A stretch of 64,000 bases of DNA from Areca catechu (Eukaryota; Streptophyta; Magnoliopsida; Arecales; Arecaceae), in contig CM038052.1 of assembly GCA_021397845.1 (NCBI GenBank), positions 40,222,449-40,286,448 on the forward strand, read 5' to 3'. The translations under genes and the position numbers were made by a program. This document shows positions 9,260 through 21,500 of this stretch, piece by piece. Position 1 is the stretch's first letter. Each line of letters opens with the position of its first letter. Below the pieces are notes generated by a model. It ran no database searches. It worked only from the letters and a program-made list of their open reading frames with translations, and was not told the origin of the DNA.

Positions 9260-10506
9260 CTACTCCTTGGGATCGGTCGGTGGTGTCGAGCTTGCCATGA
9301 TAGCCCTCACCATAGCATCAATTTTTGCCATCACCAAGGCCACAATCTCCCGAATAGAATCCCCTTCTTCTTTGGTGATGGCTTTGGCCTCTTTAGAATT
9401 TTTAGTGGCTTTAGTGTCAGCCACATGGGGATCCTCTGTAGTAGCTTCCTTGACCCTGGCTTTAGGGATGGCAACAAAACCCAAATCCATGGATACTCGA
9501 CCCGGCCATACCCGATTGGGCTGAGTAGTCAATGCTTTGACTAGGTTTGGGCCGGGTTTGGGTAAAACCTGAATGCTTAACTTTGGATTTGGATCGGGAC
9601 TGGATATTATGCACCCAACCCAAATCTGACTCAAATTATTTTAATATCTTAATATATATATATTAATATATATTATATTAAATACATTTTATTTTGATTG
9701 AATATGAAACTAAGTACTGTTGAACTAAAAATATAGTTGAATTTTATTTGTTTAATGTATGTATGATTTATAAAATGGTAGATGATTTTAAAGTTGAAAA
9801 AAATAAAAAATAAATATTTAATATGATTCAATTGGATTCGGGCCAGGTAAACCTGATATTGCGACTTGGTAAAACCTAGTGGCAATAGTATTTGGGCTGA
9901 GTTTGGATAGTTTATTGGGTATTCGAGTTTGGATTTGGATAGTTAAAAATCTGACCCGAACTCGGCCCATTGCCATCCCTACCTGGCTTGCTCAGTAGTT
10001 ACAGCTATAGTCCCTTTGGTGTTTTCAACCATAGTGAAATCCTCTCCCCAATACCTTTGGCAGTCCCAATCTCTTTGGTCCCTTTAGCTTTGACCATCTC
10101 AGCCTTCATAGTCATGGCTTCAACTTTCTCTTCTTTCTCTTGCTCTTCGACCTCAATGATAATATCCCATAGATCAAGGCAGGAGAAGGCTTCGAAGACT
10201 TTCTCCATGAACTCGATGAATCCCTTCAGGTAGGCATCGTAGACAGCCTCCCCAACTTCACACTTGATGTTTTTAGAATTTTCGTAGTCTTCAATGGCAT
10301 GAGAAGCCACCGAAGCCATCTTTTCTTCTGTAGCACGGGCCCTGGCCTCAGCCTCCTTGGCCCTCTTGTCAATATCCTTGTCTATGGCATAAGCTACATC
10401 GAGTCTCTAATTGGCTAACATAACCATGGACTCCCAGTACATGCCTTTGGAGGTGACATTGGCTAGGCGAGCTTCTAGATCAGCGGCATACTTCGTAGCT
10501 GATTGC
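9260..10506 (-). pseudogene. Tat-A aORF, C-terminal part
   Basis: On the minus strand the frame codes for a long charged coiled-coil segment (LEARL..., KRAKEAEARARATEEKM) followed by AVYDAYLKGFIEFMEKVFEAF, which aligns with AVDTFIKGFEACWERVALMY of the Tat-B aORF (56480-56560). The tail is Glu/Lys-rich and ends TPPTDPKE with TAG at 9260-9262. A MITE at 9463-9981 interrupts it, and in-frame stops (for example near 10410) show it is dead. The missing N-terminal part is at 49243-50985, across Athila-1. Tat aORFs are antisense genes of unknown function; the Tat-B copy has a region like the Pfam family described as putative gypsy-type transposon. Confidence 0.7.
9463..9981. mobile_element. hAT-type MITE (non-autonomous DNA transposon), 519 bp
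   Basis: The terminal inverted repeats TAGGGATGGCAA and TTGCCATCCCTA are perfect over 12 bp. Both ends are flanked by the 8-bp direct repeat CCTGGCTT (9455-9462 and 9982-9989). TIRs starting TAGGG(A/G)TGGCAA with 8-bp duplications are typical of plant hAT elements. The interior has GC-rich arms with CCCGGCCATACCCG-like runs and an AT-rich core with TATA repeats around 9650-9680. No transposase is encoded. Confidence 0.93.
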
Positions 10507-11325
10507 TATCACAGGTGATCAAATATAAAATCTAACTCACTATTATAGCTAGGATGAGTAGGGATCATATCCTTGGGGATCAAGGATAATTATTTCATGA
10601 AGAAAATAAAGAAAAAAGATAAATATTTAGATGTTAAAAGATAGATGATGGGTTAATGAAAACTAATCAATTTAAACTAACTATGAGATTGAGGGATTTA
10701 AATGATAAAAAGATGTTTTCGGGTTTCCGAGTAATTACCAACATAAAACATACAATTATTATAATCTAAACAATCAAAGCTAATAATTATATCAGAATCT
10801 TTCAAACTAACTCTTAGTATAGACTATCTTACTGAGTACGAACTATATCTTATCAGGATCATGGCCCATCTCACAAATATAGACTATCCAATACTTGAAA
10901 AAAATCCTAATAAGATATGTAAATAAAAATTCTAGAATTAATTATTTATATTGAGCATGGATCATATCATGCTAGGATCATGATCCATCCCACCAGGATA
11001 ATTAATTTGAAAAATCAAACAAAAAGAGAAGGAAATTGAAAGCATTCATTCAATTGTATAGAAAATAAAATAATTACAAAGATTAATGAAGGATCCCTGT
11101 ACTTCCTTACAGACTGCACCTCAGTCGAGCATGGCTTTGGGATACATCTTCTTGGAGATTCCGGCTCCGTCACCACACCTCCTCCCCTAAAGAACCTCTT
11201 TATTTATTCCTCTCCCTCTCTCTCATAGCCTAAACTAAGTTATATGAAGAAAAATAAAATAAAATTTACTAGTGGAATTGATGATTGCTCCCTGCTTGGT
11301 TCCCCCTGTACCTCCCATGGCTCCT

Positions 11326-11333
11326 TTTTATAG
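11326..11333 (-). promoter_or_regulatory. TATA box of the Athila-1 3' LTR
   Basis: The minus strand reads TATAAAAA in the context CTCTATAAAAAGGAGCC, in mid-LTR as expected for a core promoter. The 5' LTR has TGTAAAAA at the matching place. Confidence 0.55.
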
Positions 11334-11815
11334 AGGAGAACCTAGGTCCCAATCCCAATTTGACTGGGAGGTAAAAAATCCTTATATAATTACTTTTTAA
11401 ACCTTTGATATTTGCTTAGCCATCAAATTACCTTAAACAGTGCCTGATCTCCATACATCAACAGTGCCTGATCTCCATACATCTCAAACTCGATTAGCTT
11501 TGCTGCTCGCCACCTAACATTGCCTTAGATTGCTCATCGAAATCATGCTTGGAATTCCTTTTCCTACTCAAACCGGGCCATGAATCATGCCATGAAATCT
11601 TCCATCTTATCCAAAAACTTCCTTAATGTGGGATCATTACTCAAATTGGACTTGGAATCTTGGATCATGCCTGTAGCTTCTCCATCACTAAATCATGCAA
11701 GAAGGTGGATCAGTGTGGCATCTCAAAGTGACGATATGGTAGGAAAAAGATTGAAGTAGCATCTTAGAGGAGGTAGATGATGCAGTGGTCCTGGAGGTCA
11801 ATCATGGAGGATAGT

Positions 11816-13649
11816 TGTTAGGAATTGTGTCCCAAAGTCAATCGTCTAGGCTGTAGATGGTTGTGTTATCTTTGTATTTGTATATGAATTTTCTTTTAAT
11901 AAATAAAAGTTATTTTGGTTGTCCATCATATTTACTTTTCCTATAAGAACTCTTGTGTGCTGAAGTCCTTAGAACTACATTGTTTGATATAGAGAGGATA
12001 TATCAAGTAGTTCTTAAACTGGTTCACAACCAAATGATACATTGTTATAGGACGACGATGTATCAAGTGTAGGTTGTTGTATATCACATTTATTGGTTGC
12101 CCTCTTAACCAAGGAGTGTGAAGACACTGGTGTGACATGCAAGTGAAATATGTGACATCTCACTGAACGTGACTATCTGCAGAGCTCCCTTCTGCCAAAG
12201 GGCTACTCGCGAAGGGATATGGATATATGTGTCCCTCAAACCTGAGGTCACCATGGCAGCTTGCAAGCAACTCACTGTACTTTAGTACCGGACTACCTGG
12301 ATTTCTAATCCAGTGATGGAGGTTTCTGGATGCAGTCAAGTACTTGTGGAACGGTGGTAGATCAAGATGGAATTGACCTCTCCAAATAGTTTGGAGTGAA
12401 TGACTCACTATGTCTCAATTCAGCAAAACCTTGGCCAGGGTAGTTCTTGTAAGGAGTCACAGAACTTGTGAGGTTGAGACATGATCTGGATAAACTAAAT
12501 TAGGGTTGGCATCTAACCATAGGTCATCCTGAGCATTGTGAGGTCAAAGGGATGAATTATGCGGCAACCATATGTCAGAGGTTCTTGTGAGGTTCTCTGC
12601 ATCTTCGACCTATCTGGATGTCGGGTATCATTGCTAGATGAGAACTTTGACTGGCACTGGAAAAGTTCCAGTGCTACCGGCTTAGTATTCGAACCTATGG
12701 GATCACACACCATAAAGGATTTCTATATGATCTTATGGCTAATTGACGATTGGAAATTGTTTGTCGTCACCCGAAGTCAATATGATTGACTTTGTTCCAA
12801 GTGTCGATACTTGGAATTTTGCAGGTGTCGACACTTGGCAATTTTCGAGTGTCGACACTTCCTGTGACGAGCAGAAATTCTGGGAGGATTTCGTGGGAGG
12901 TTTTTGGACAGGTTTTGACCTGGTTTGAATTTTGAATTCAAACCAGTTTTGGCTCCAAGGCTTTATGGTATGAAAGTCATACATGCCTTAATGGGTTAGA
13001 CCCATTTGGTATGGCCTTGATCCTCTCCCCCATTCTTTCCTCTCATCTCCTCCTTCCTTCTTCTCCCTCTCCCTATTGCCCCTATAAATGAAGGTCATTA
13101 TGGTGGCTGCTGGGGTTACGCAAGAATTGTAACAAATTTTTGGGAGAAAAAGTTTGAGAAAAGTAGTGAGAGCTTTAGGGATTGGGTGTGTGCTACCTAG
13201 CAATCAAGCTAGGTCTTGGAAAGAGAGGTTTTGGGAAGGGGTTCCTGCTCTCCTCCTAGTCTTTCTGAAGAAGAAGATCGGCCAAGGATCTCGAAGAGCT
13301 AGCACTTTGAGGGAGTTGATCAGAGTCGAGCCCAGGAGTGGATATCCTGTAGAGGCTAGATATGTGTGTGGCTCGAGCACCCTCCTCCTTCTCACAACTA
13401 TTCACAGCTTCTCTCCAGCACTCTTAGAGGTATAGAGGTATGACCTTTATATTTATGTTGCTTTCTTGTTTTTGATGTTATTTGCATGCTAGATTATTAT
13501 GCTAGATCCTGTTGCGGGCAGATTGGTAGATCATTTAGATATATCTACCGAGCCTTCCGCTGTGCATATCTAAAAATGTTTTAAAATGCATATCTTCTGC
13601 CTTCTTTTCTTGCATATTGTATGCTAGGTGTAGCTATTTTTCACCTTCA
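11816..13649 (+). mobile_element. Solo LTR 1 (same family as Copia-N)
   Basis: 1834 bp starting TGTTAGGAATTGTGTCCC and ending TTTTTCACCTTCA, matching in reverse orientation the Copia-N LTRs at 21981-23885 and 29706-31495. The flanks ATAGT (11811-11815) and ATTGT (13650-13654) differ by one base. The sister Athila LTR has the uninterrupted site at 48557-48561 (GCAGT followed by GATGACG). No internal sequence remains, so LTR-LTR recombination removed it. It carries GTCGAC-centred repeats at about 12800-12865 and a TATA box at 13083. Confidence 0.92.
13083..13089 (+). promoter_or_regulatory. TATA box in solo LTR 1
   Basis: TATAAAT in the context CCCCTATAAATGAAGGTCAT. The same block occurs in both Copia-N LTRs on the minus strand (22497-22503 and 30226-30232), so it is a conserved core promoter of the family. 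Confidence 0.65.
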
Positions 13650-14035
13650 ATTGTGATAACGGAGGCATGGGGAGCTACTACTGAGGAAGATGGCTGGTGA
13701 TGGGATGATTTGTTGGTAGCTTTTCCTGCCATGGACGAAGCAGGGAGAAGTGGTTACTACTCTAGTTGATGATGGATGCTAAACGGAATATGGATGAGCA
13801 CCAGCAGCTTCTTCGATCATGGGTGATAGCTGCTGAATGGCAGTGATGACGGACGGAGAAGAAATTTTGAAAATGGTGCCTAACGAAAGAACCATGGAGG
13901 ACTGTGGCCGGGTGGTGACATTTTGATGGTTTTTTCGATGAGGGATGGCTCCCAGCATCTTTGATAGTGGTGAGACAGTGCAGGATGGCTTCTCCAGTGA
14001 ATCCATAGCCAAAATCACTCCATGGTCCATGGAAC

Positions 14036-15433
14036 TGATGAACCCAGATATCCACTGAGAGGGGGGGTGAATCAGTGGATTCAGAGACTAAAAACTTTTT
14101 ATCAAAGTTCTTGTCACAATTCTAATTGGCACATAGAATCTCAAGGCAACAAAGTAACAACAAAGCAATCAACACAAAAAAAAACATAGAGATTTTACCC
14201 TGGTTCGGCCCTTTCTCCTGGCCTACGTCCAGCAAACTGTGACTATGAGAAGTCATATTATCAAGCACTGTTTAATACAGAGTAAGATTCTCACCACCTC
14301 TCTGCTATGACTACAATCAAGCAGGTAATGCTCTGCATCTCATCAAGTAAGGAATTACAAAACTCCCTCTACCAGTTCTAACCACTAGGTAGGTAACTAG
14401 ATGGTGTCTCAGCCACACTCACCAATTACAAAAGAGATTTATGGAGGATAAGAGAATTTCTATACTTCTATTGCAAGATTCAAGTAGAGTTAGAGATTCT
14501 CTAGTGGAAGTATAGACATCACCTTTATCACTGATCTTCACCAACAGCAACACCTTGCTTCTCTGATCAACAACACCAAGAACAGCAACCCTAGCAGCCA
14601 TTTTTCTCAAAAAAATAAGACTATGTGTTCTTCAACCCGAAAAAAAAAACCTTTATGATAAGAGTTTATATATCATCTGACTTAGGGCAATATTTCACAT
14701 GATTCTTCCAAGAGAAAAGACCATAATGTCCTCATGAATAGCCACAAATAGCCTTGAGTCTTTTAAAGTTGATTCAGTCGCTTTAAAAAAAAACTTTCCA
14801 TAACAGCTCCTGTCCATCCAAAAAATAACAGATTCATCTTCAATCACTAAATCACCCTTGAAAATAGTAGATATTGACCTCATCACAAATAGAGACTTTG
14901 TAGATCTTCTAAATAGATTTCTAACAAGCCCAAGAAAAGCTGAATCTGAGTTCTATACAAAAAGATATGATCATTTGAAAATTGTTGTACATGGTTCACC
15001 CGAGAAACAACCGAGCCATCTTCAATCGCCGATTTACCCTTGAAGACAGTAGATATTGGTTTTGTAATGAATATAGAACTTATAGATCTTTTAAATAGAT
15101 TTCCAACAAGCCTAAGAATAGCTAAATCCAAGCCCTATACAGAAAGATATGATCGTTCGAGGATTACAGTGCAGATAGCCAAATCTGAAATGGATGTGCC
15201 AGCTTGTGTGCCAGCGTGCCAGCTGAATCCGAGTCAACTCTCTCAGACCCAGCAGAGACATAATAGGGTCTTCCATTGCCAATTAACCCTTGAAAACATT
15301 AGAGATTGGTCCTGTGATCAATAGAGAACTTATAGGGCTTTTTAAGAGCTTTCCAACGAGCCAACACACACAATCCCTCAAACCTTGTTGCCAACAATGA
15401 CAACACATCTTCATTTCCTTCAATTTTCCAACA
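14036..15433 (-). mobile_element. Solo LTR 2 (SIRE-like family)
   Basis: 1398 bp bounded by TGATGAACCC and TTTTCCAACA and flanked by a perfect 5-bp duplication GGAAC (14031-14035 and 15434-15438). The sister Athila LTR has a single GGAAT at the same place (about 48931). The left end, read on the minus strand, ends in CACCCCCCCTCTCAGTGG, like the terminal block of the SIRE-1 LTR, which gives its orientation. A TATATAAA box lies near 14670 on the minus strand. Three diverged copies of a repeat containing ACCCTTGAARAYA...AGATTGG/AGATATTG fill 14838-15370. Confidence 0.9.
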
Positions 15434-15742
15434 GGAACAGGGTCATAGACCATGGTAATGGCTTCTATGGATCGAGCCTTGCTTCTGTGGACCAGGCGGT
15501 TGGTCCACCATGGATCGGTTGCATCAAAATTCATGTAAAAGCTTAATAACTTCAAATTCAATTTTGGACTCATTCCAACTCTGATTTGAGTGCTGTTTGT
15601 ACCGTTGGACTCCAAAATTTAAGCTTTTTCCATCCATAGATTTCTATTCTATAAAATTCTAATAAAAAATATCAATTCTTGATAAATATAGATTAGTAAT
15701 ATTTATTTTAAATTTATATTGGGATATTTAATAGTCTTATCA

Positions 15743-15755
15743 TACCCCAAACTTA
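15743..15755 (-). promoter_or_regulatory. Polypurine tract of Athila-1
   Basis: The minus strand reads AAGTTTGGGGTA directly before the LTR start TGATAAGACTATT. This is the plus-strand primer position of the element and supports the minus orientation. Confidence 0.7.
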
Positions 15756-17424
15756 ATCATTGCTAGTCTCTTAGCAATGCAATTAAAATATAAGTGTTAA
15801 TTTGATAACCATGTGTCATTAAGATTCTTCTTTAAATATAGGCTTAAGGCCAAAAGAAATTAGCTAGCATCATTAACTAGGTATTAAGTTTCGAAGTAAA
15901 TTTTATAGTTGAACTATTAGAAATTTTCTTAGAATTCATTCAAAGACCTACCATACTTGTGTTTGTGATGTCTAACTTAGTATTTCAGTACTAGATTGTA
16001 AAGAACAAGTATATCTTTGCTTATCACCTACTTTTGGTCAATTTTTTATATACCCCCAACATAAGCACATGAATTTAAGTAGCTTTCATGCTACCTAATT
16101 TTTTTTTTTGTTGGTGATGTCTTCACATTGCCCACTTTTTGATGCGAACAACTATGCTTACTTAGACGAAGGTGCTCGGTTGCTCGGTGAGAAACCAATA
16201 TTTAGAACTTGCCCCTTTTTTCTTTTCTTTTTTTTCTTTGTTCCTCTTTTTTTAGGCAGGTAGCTCTTTTCTCAAATTCAAGTTAAATGGAGAATGTATA
16301 TCAATTATCAATTTTTCAGTAATAATTGAATCTTTAATTGACCTTATAACTAATACTTTCAAATTCAAGTTAAATGAGGAATGTATATCAATTACCAATT
16401 TTTCAGTAATAATTGAATCTTTAATTGACCTTACAACTAATACTTACTTTACCTCGTCAGTATGCATGTGCAATGGAAGTGCTAATAGCCTTTAGATGAC
16501 CTAAGTAGGCCGTTAAAAGTCTGACCAGCTAGGTTTCCTCCTTGACTAGCTACACTAATTAGTAAATGCTTTCTAACTCTATGATCCTTTTTCTAGTCTA
16601 TTTAGCTAAGAATTTCTTTCATGGTATATGATTTATCAAATATTTTTTTCATAATTTTTTATAAGTTTTTCTAATTTTTTTAAAAAATTTTAAAATAATT
16701 TTAAAGTTTTTCAAAAGATTTTTCCTACCCCCCAACTTAATTTTCATTGTTCTCAATGGAGTGAGAAAAAATTAGGACATGAAAGCAAGATAAAGAGAGG
16801 TACCACCTAGACTAGATATGCATCGTGAATTGCTAGGTAATCTATAAAGAGTAATCCATTATTGCTATAAAAATAAAAATCACTAAAATAAAACTCAGTA
16901 AAAAGATTGGGTTCCAAAAGTACTAAGTTTAATGTCTTTAGCCAGACCTCTTAGGATTTTCATCCTATTCTTGCTCGAATCTTGACATGGGTTTATAATT
17001 CTCTATATGATTCAGGTTCAGCTTCAGAATATTTCCTGTATGGGACCATTAGGTGGCATGTTTCCTTGATAGCTAACAATTCTTTTTTTGTAATTAGATT
17101 TAGGTATAACTTAAGTACCAGTCGGGGTTCTAATGGACTTAGATATATGTAACTGATGTGCCAAGGGAGTACTCCAAGATCCTCGTTTGATGTCTTTTCC
17201 TTCATAGGCAAAGGTTCAACTAAAGTCATGAGGGGCTCAACTAATAATTTAGATCTTGGCATAAGTTCTTTTTGATATATAACTTAGCACTTTTTTAAAT
17301 CAATATCAACTCTATCTCTAGACATCATTTTAACACTACAGATAAATGTTAAAGGTCATTCTCAAAAGTAGTTCCAAATATAGAGAAATCAGATATAAAA
17401 GTTTTAACTTCATTATCCCTCATA
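15756..17424 (-). other. 3' interior of Athila-1, mostly non-coding
   Basis: AT-rich. Holds an 87-bp tandem duplication (16272-16445) and one longer open frame on the minus strand (16993-17262, 89 residues) that I cannot match to a domain. It lies beyond the break where RT, RNase H and integrase would be, so it is either 3' untranslated sequence or the remains of the element's end. Confidence 0.5.
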
Positions 17425-17672
17425 TGTAATGTCCCATCCAACAATTTCTTTATATGCTTTTAGAACATCTACAATTTGGGCTTCCTGATTGTATATTACC
17501 GGTAAGGTATCAGTGGATGCAATAAGGAGTAGCTTCAATTCTAGATTAGGTGGTGATTCTAATAAGGAAGCTATTAGATATTTGGATAATGGCTCATATT
17601 GCTCAATCTAAAGTGGGGTGGTGCTAGGATAGGATGTTTCTACTAGATCATTCATTTCTAGGGTACATCTTT
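17425..17672 (-). pseudogene. Athila-1 pol fragment: linker before reverse transcriptase
   Basis: On the minus strand the frame reads SPPNLELK..., then DTLPVIYNQEAQIVDVLKAY and KEIVGWDI. Athila pol proteins have a matching segment just upstream of RT (a PPxLELKxLP motif, then TLPVIIS and AIGW). It continues the fragment at 36685-37040; SIRE-1 (17673-36684) was inserted between them. The frame dies after WDI, and no RT follows. Confidence 0.6.
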
Positions 17673-18506
17673 TGTTAACCCCTGAAATATTTTGATGATT
17701 ACAAAATATGGAGCATGTATTTATGACTTACCTTTTCAATTATTCAAGAAATTTTTGTAGAAAGCATTTATCAATGAATTACTTTATTTCCTACTTAGTT
17801 AAGTTTCTTTCAGTGCAATTGTATTAATTGATGAAGTGTATTACATTGAAGATCTCAAAGTTATAAAGCCCTAATTTTCATTCTTGTAATATTTAAAAAG
17901 GACTATAAATTAGTAAAAATGAGTTTGGAGAAGTTAAGAAGCAGCTTTAAGAGTATCAAGAACATCTAAAACAAGGCTTCAGCTTGAGCTTCATCGGCAA
18001 CTACTAAACAATTTGGGTTTGTTGTAAAGTTGCTAGTTTCCTTTAAAATATCTTGTATCTTCTTCAAGAGAAGCAAAGGGGCTGTGTCTTGTGAGTATTG
18101 AAAGGTTTTTAGGTGAGCCTATTAAAACCTAAGTTAGGTTTCTTTGGTGGACCTGGTATAAAAACCAAAGGGTACTTGGATTTCTTTGGTGAGCCCGATA
18201 AAAAACAAAGGGAGTTGGATTTGGATTGTGATCTGGTAAAACAATCCGACTGTATTCTAGGAAGAATATAGTGAAAATTCCAAGTGATGCTTGGGTAGTG
18301 GATATAGGAGCTGGGTTGCTCCGAACCCACTCTAATTTCTTTATGTTTGTAATTGTGTTTGCTTGACTCCTTTGTGATTGTCGATTTACTTGCTTCCATT
18401 GCATAATCTATCACAACACTAATACTAAAAGATTTTTAAAGTGCACATACTTGCAAGTTTTTATTATCTCAATTCACCCTCCTCTTGGAAAGCCACCTGG
18501 GCAACA
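17673..18506 (+). repeat. 5' LTR of SIRE-1, internally deleted
   Basis: Starts TGTTAACCCCTGAAAT and ends CACCTGGGCAACA. At 834 bp it is about 675 bp shorter than the 3' LTR. The missing part corresponds to about 35430-36105 and includes the TATA box and the GAGCCGACTC-type repeats. The break is near 17930, where TGAGTTTGG runs straight into GAAGTTAAGAAGCAGC. Confidence 0.88.
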
Positions 18507-18508
18507 AG

Positions 18509-18520
18509 TGGTATCAAAGA
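18509..18520 (+). promoter_or_regulatory. Primer binding site of SIRE-1
   Basis: TGGTATCAAAGA, two bases after the LTR end CAACA, a tRNA-Met-type site one or two bases off the canonical TGGTATCAGAGC. Confidence 0.85.
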
Positions 18521-18552
18521 AGAGTCTCTAAAATTCCTTAGAGTAAAGATTG

Positions 18553-21500
18553 ATGGCACATCCATGAGTACCTCTTTGGCTGAAGGCTAATCTACAAACC
18601 GACCTCCACTTTTTACTGGAACTAATTACATATATGGAAGGCTAGGATGAAATATATTCAAGTCGTAGACTTCTATTATGGAAGATAATTCTAAGAGGAC
18701 CTCACACACCATGATAAAGTTAATGATATTGAGGTTCCCAAACCTGAAAAGGAATAGGACGAGAATGATAAAAAAGACCGAGTTAAATGCAAAGCCATGA
18801 ATTACTTTATTATGCTTTGGGCCCAAAACAATTTAACAGAATTTCCACGTGTAATTATGCTAAAGAACTTTGGGATAAGCTTGAAATCACATACGAGGGC
18901 ACATCACAAAGTAAGACTTCTAAAATTAACCCTCTTATGCATAATTATGAGTTATTCAAAATGGAGCCAAATAAAACTATACCTACTATATTCTCATATT
19001 TTAATGACATTAAAATGGTCTTCAAAGTCTTGGTAGACCTATATTAATGCTGATTTAGTGCAGAAAGTTTTGAGATCCTTTCCAGAAAAATGGAAAGCAA
19101 AAAGAACAAATTATTTAAAAGGAAGAAAAAGAAAGAAATGCTTGCAGCATAGAGCGACAGTGTGAGTCTACATCAACTGAAGAGAAGAAGATACAACGAA
19201 GACGGCTCAGATTTGTCTTATAGGTTTGGAGGATGAGGTAACAACTTCTGAACCAAATTTAGATTTTATCTATGATAAGCTTCATAATGCTTTTGTGAAT
19301 TGTTAATAGAATATAAAAAGGTGGTTTGAAAATGAAGAGTTTAAAAAGTAACTGTGATACATATGAAAAAGTAAAAATGAAGTTTGTGAAATAAATAAAA
19401 TTTTGCAAAGAGAATTAAGTATGACTTGTGAAAGACTTAAAACTATCCAATTTGAAAAGGAAGAACTTCTTGAAAAGAATAAAATTTACAAAACGAAAAT
19501 ACTAATTTGTAAAAGGGAGTTCAAAAGCGAAACCCTTAGTTGAAAAATTAACTTTAAGCTTTAACAAACTTAAATTGTTTTGAAAAATCAAAGAGATTCT
19601 AATAATAAGTTTGGAATCGGTTATAAAAGTACAAATATAAATAAGTTTTCTGCATCCACTTCTTATATCAAAGTTCATTGCATCAAAACAATAGACCTAA
19701 GTTTACATCGTATGCTCCTTATCCAAAGTCAAGAATTATTTCTATGTGTAATAACATAGGTCACAAAAAGCATTTGAGTGTCATTTAAAATATAATGGTA
19801 AAAAGAAAATCAAGAAAATTTGGATTTCAAAAGAAACAATCCTATTAACTTGCAAGGACCCAAGAAAGCTTGAATACCTAAATCACTACTTGACTATTTT
19901 GCAGGGATGTCTTGCAGCCATGAACACAAGAAAAGATGGTATCTTGATAGCGGCTGTTCAAGATACATGACGGGTGATATAGATCAATTCTTCATCATTG
20001 AAGAAAAAGATGGTAGCATGGTAACATTTGGTGACAACCATAAAGGAAGGATAATTGGTATGGTAAAATTAAATTACTCATTCCACCTTTATTGAGAATG
20101 TACTACTGTAGAAAATTAAAGCACCATCTGTTAAGTATCAGTCAACTATGTGATATTGGCTTTAATATTTTCTTCAAGGCTTCAATGTGTATAATAGTTG
20201 ATCCTCTTGACTCTAGTACAAAGTTCATTGGACATAGACTTGGCATATATATGTGGTAGATCTAATGATTAGCAAGTCAAGTAACACAAATCTTGTAGTA
20301 GTGAATGATAAGAGCAAAGGAATCAAGTCTACTATGGCATAGATGACTTGGATATGCTAGCATGCATATTATTGCAAAACTTATTTCAAACGATTTAGTC
20401 AAAGGTTTGCAAAAGTTTAAGTAGATTTGATTATATTTGTGATGCATTGCCAATTAGGGAAAATAAGTTACTGGGAGTTTTTAAATCTAAAAATATTGTT
20501 TCTACCACTAGACCTTTAGAGCTACCTCACATGGATATATTCGGACCCACTAGGACCATAAGCCTAGGTGGTATGAAGTACGGTCTTGTGATGTAGATGA
20601 TTTTCAAGATACACTTGGATTTTATTTATTACATATAAGGATGAAAAATTTTAAAGCTTTTAAGAAATTTTACAAAAGAGTTTCAAACTTAAAAAATATT
20701 TATGTTATTTCTATTCGTATGATCATGGTACATAATTCAAAAATCAATATTTTGATCACTTTTGCACAAGCACAATATTGACCACAACTTCTCTGTCCTA
20801 GAACATCATAGCAAAATGGTGTTGTAGAGAAAAAGAACATGACCAGGAATAGATGGCCCAACAATACTTTATGAAGGCAATCTTCCAAGATACTTTTGGG
20901 CAGAAGATGTAAATACCACTGCTATATTTAAATAGAGTTTAGTCAAAACTATTATAAGAAAAACCTCCTAGGCATTATGGAACATAGAAAGCAAAACATT
21001 GATTATTTTCATATTTTTGGTTGCAAATGTTTTGTACTTAATAATGGTAAGGATAACCTTGGTAAGTTTGATGCTAAATATGATGAGGCTATTTTTCTTG
21101 GTTATTCAACCGATAGTTAAGCTTATCAAGTATTCAATAAGAGAACTTTAACTGTTGAGGAGTCTATTTACATTATTTTCAATGAAACTGACATTGCATC
21201 TTCTAGAAAAGAAGAGTGTGTTGATAATGATGTAGGTACACTTGAAAATGGATTAAGGGACATGACAATCAAAGACAAGCAAACAAGTGAACAATAACTA
21301 GAAGAGGTGGTGAGCAAGAATCATGAAGACCTACCTAAAGAATGGAAGTATGTACAATCACATCCCAAAGAACTCATTATAGGAAATCCATCACAAGGTG
21401 TTAGGATTAGAGTTTCACATAGGGATGCACATGATTTAATTGCTTTTGTATCTCATGTAGAGCCACATACCATAGAAGAAGTTGAAATCGACCCTAATTG

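Larger units (their letters stand above)
9128..10506 (+). mobile_element. Tat-type Ty3/gypsy element A (Tat-A), left fragment
   Basis: Holds the C-terminal half of the antisense extra ORF (aORF) of a Tat element. In Tat-B the aORF runs opposite to gag-pol and lies between integrase and 3' LTR. Here the aORF is on the minus strand, so Tat-A itself should be plus-oriented, with gag-pol to the left of 9128, where Copia-C now sits. The fragment resumes at 49243 after the Athila-1 insertion. Confidence 0.7.
10507..15742 (-). repeat. 3' LTR of Athila-1, interrupted by two solo LTRs
   Basis: In plus orientation it starts TATCACAGGTGATC (first G of TG lost) and ends GTCTTATCA. Removing the solo LTRs and their 5-bp duplications leaves about 1994 bp, close to the 1971 bp of the 5' LTR. 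Short rearranged stretches differ from that copy, such as the near duplication CAGTGCCTGATCTCCATACATC at about 11438 and 11461. Confidence 0.85.
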
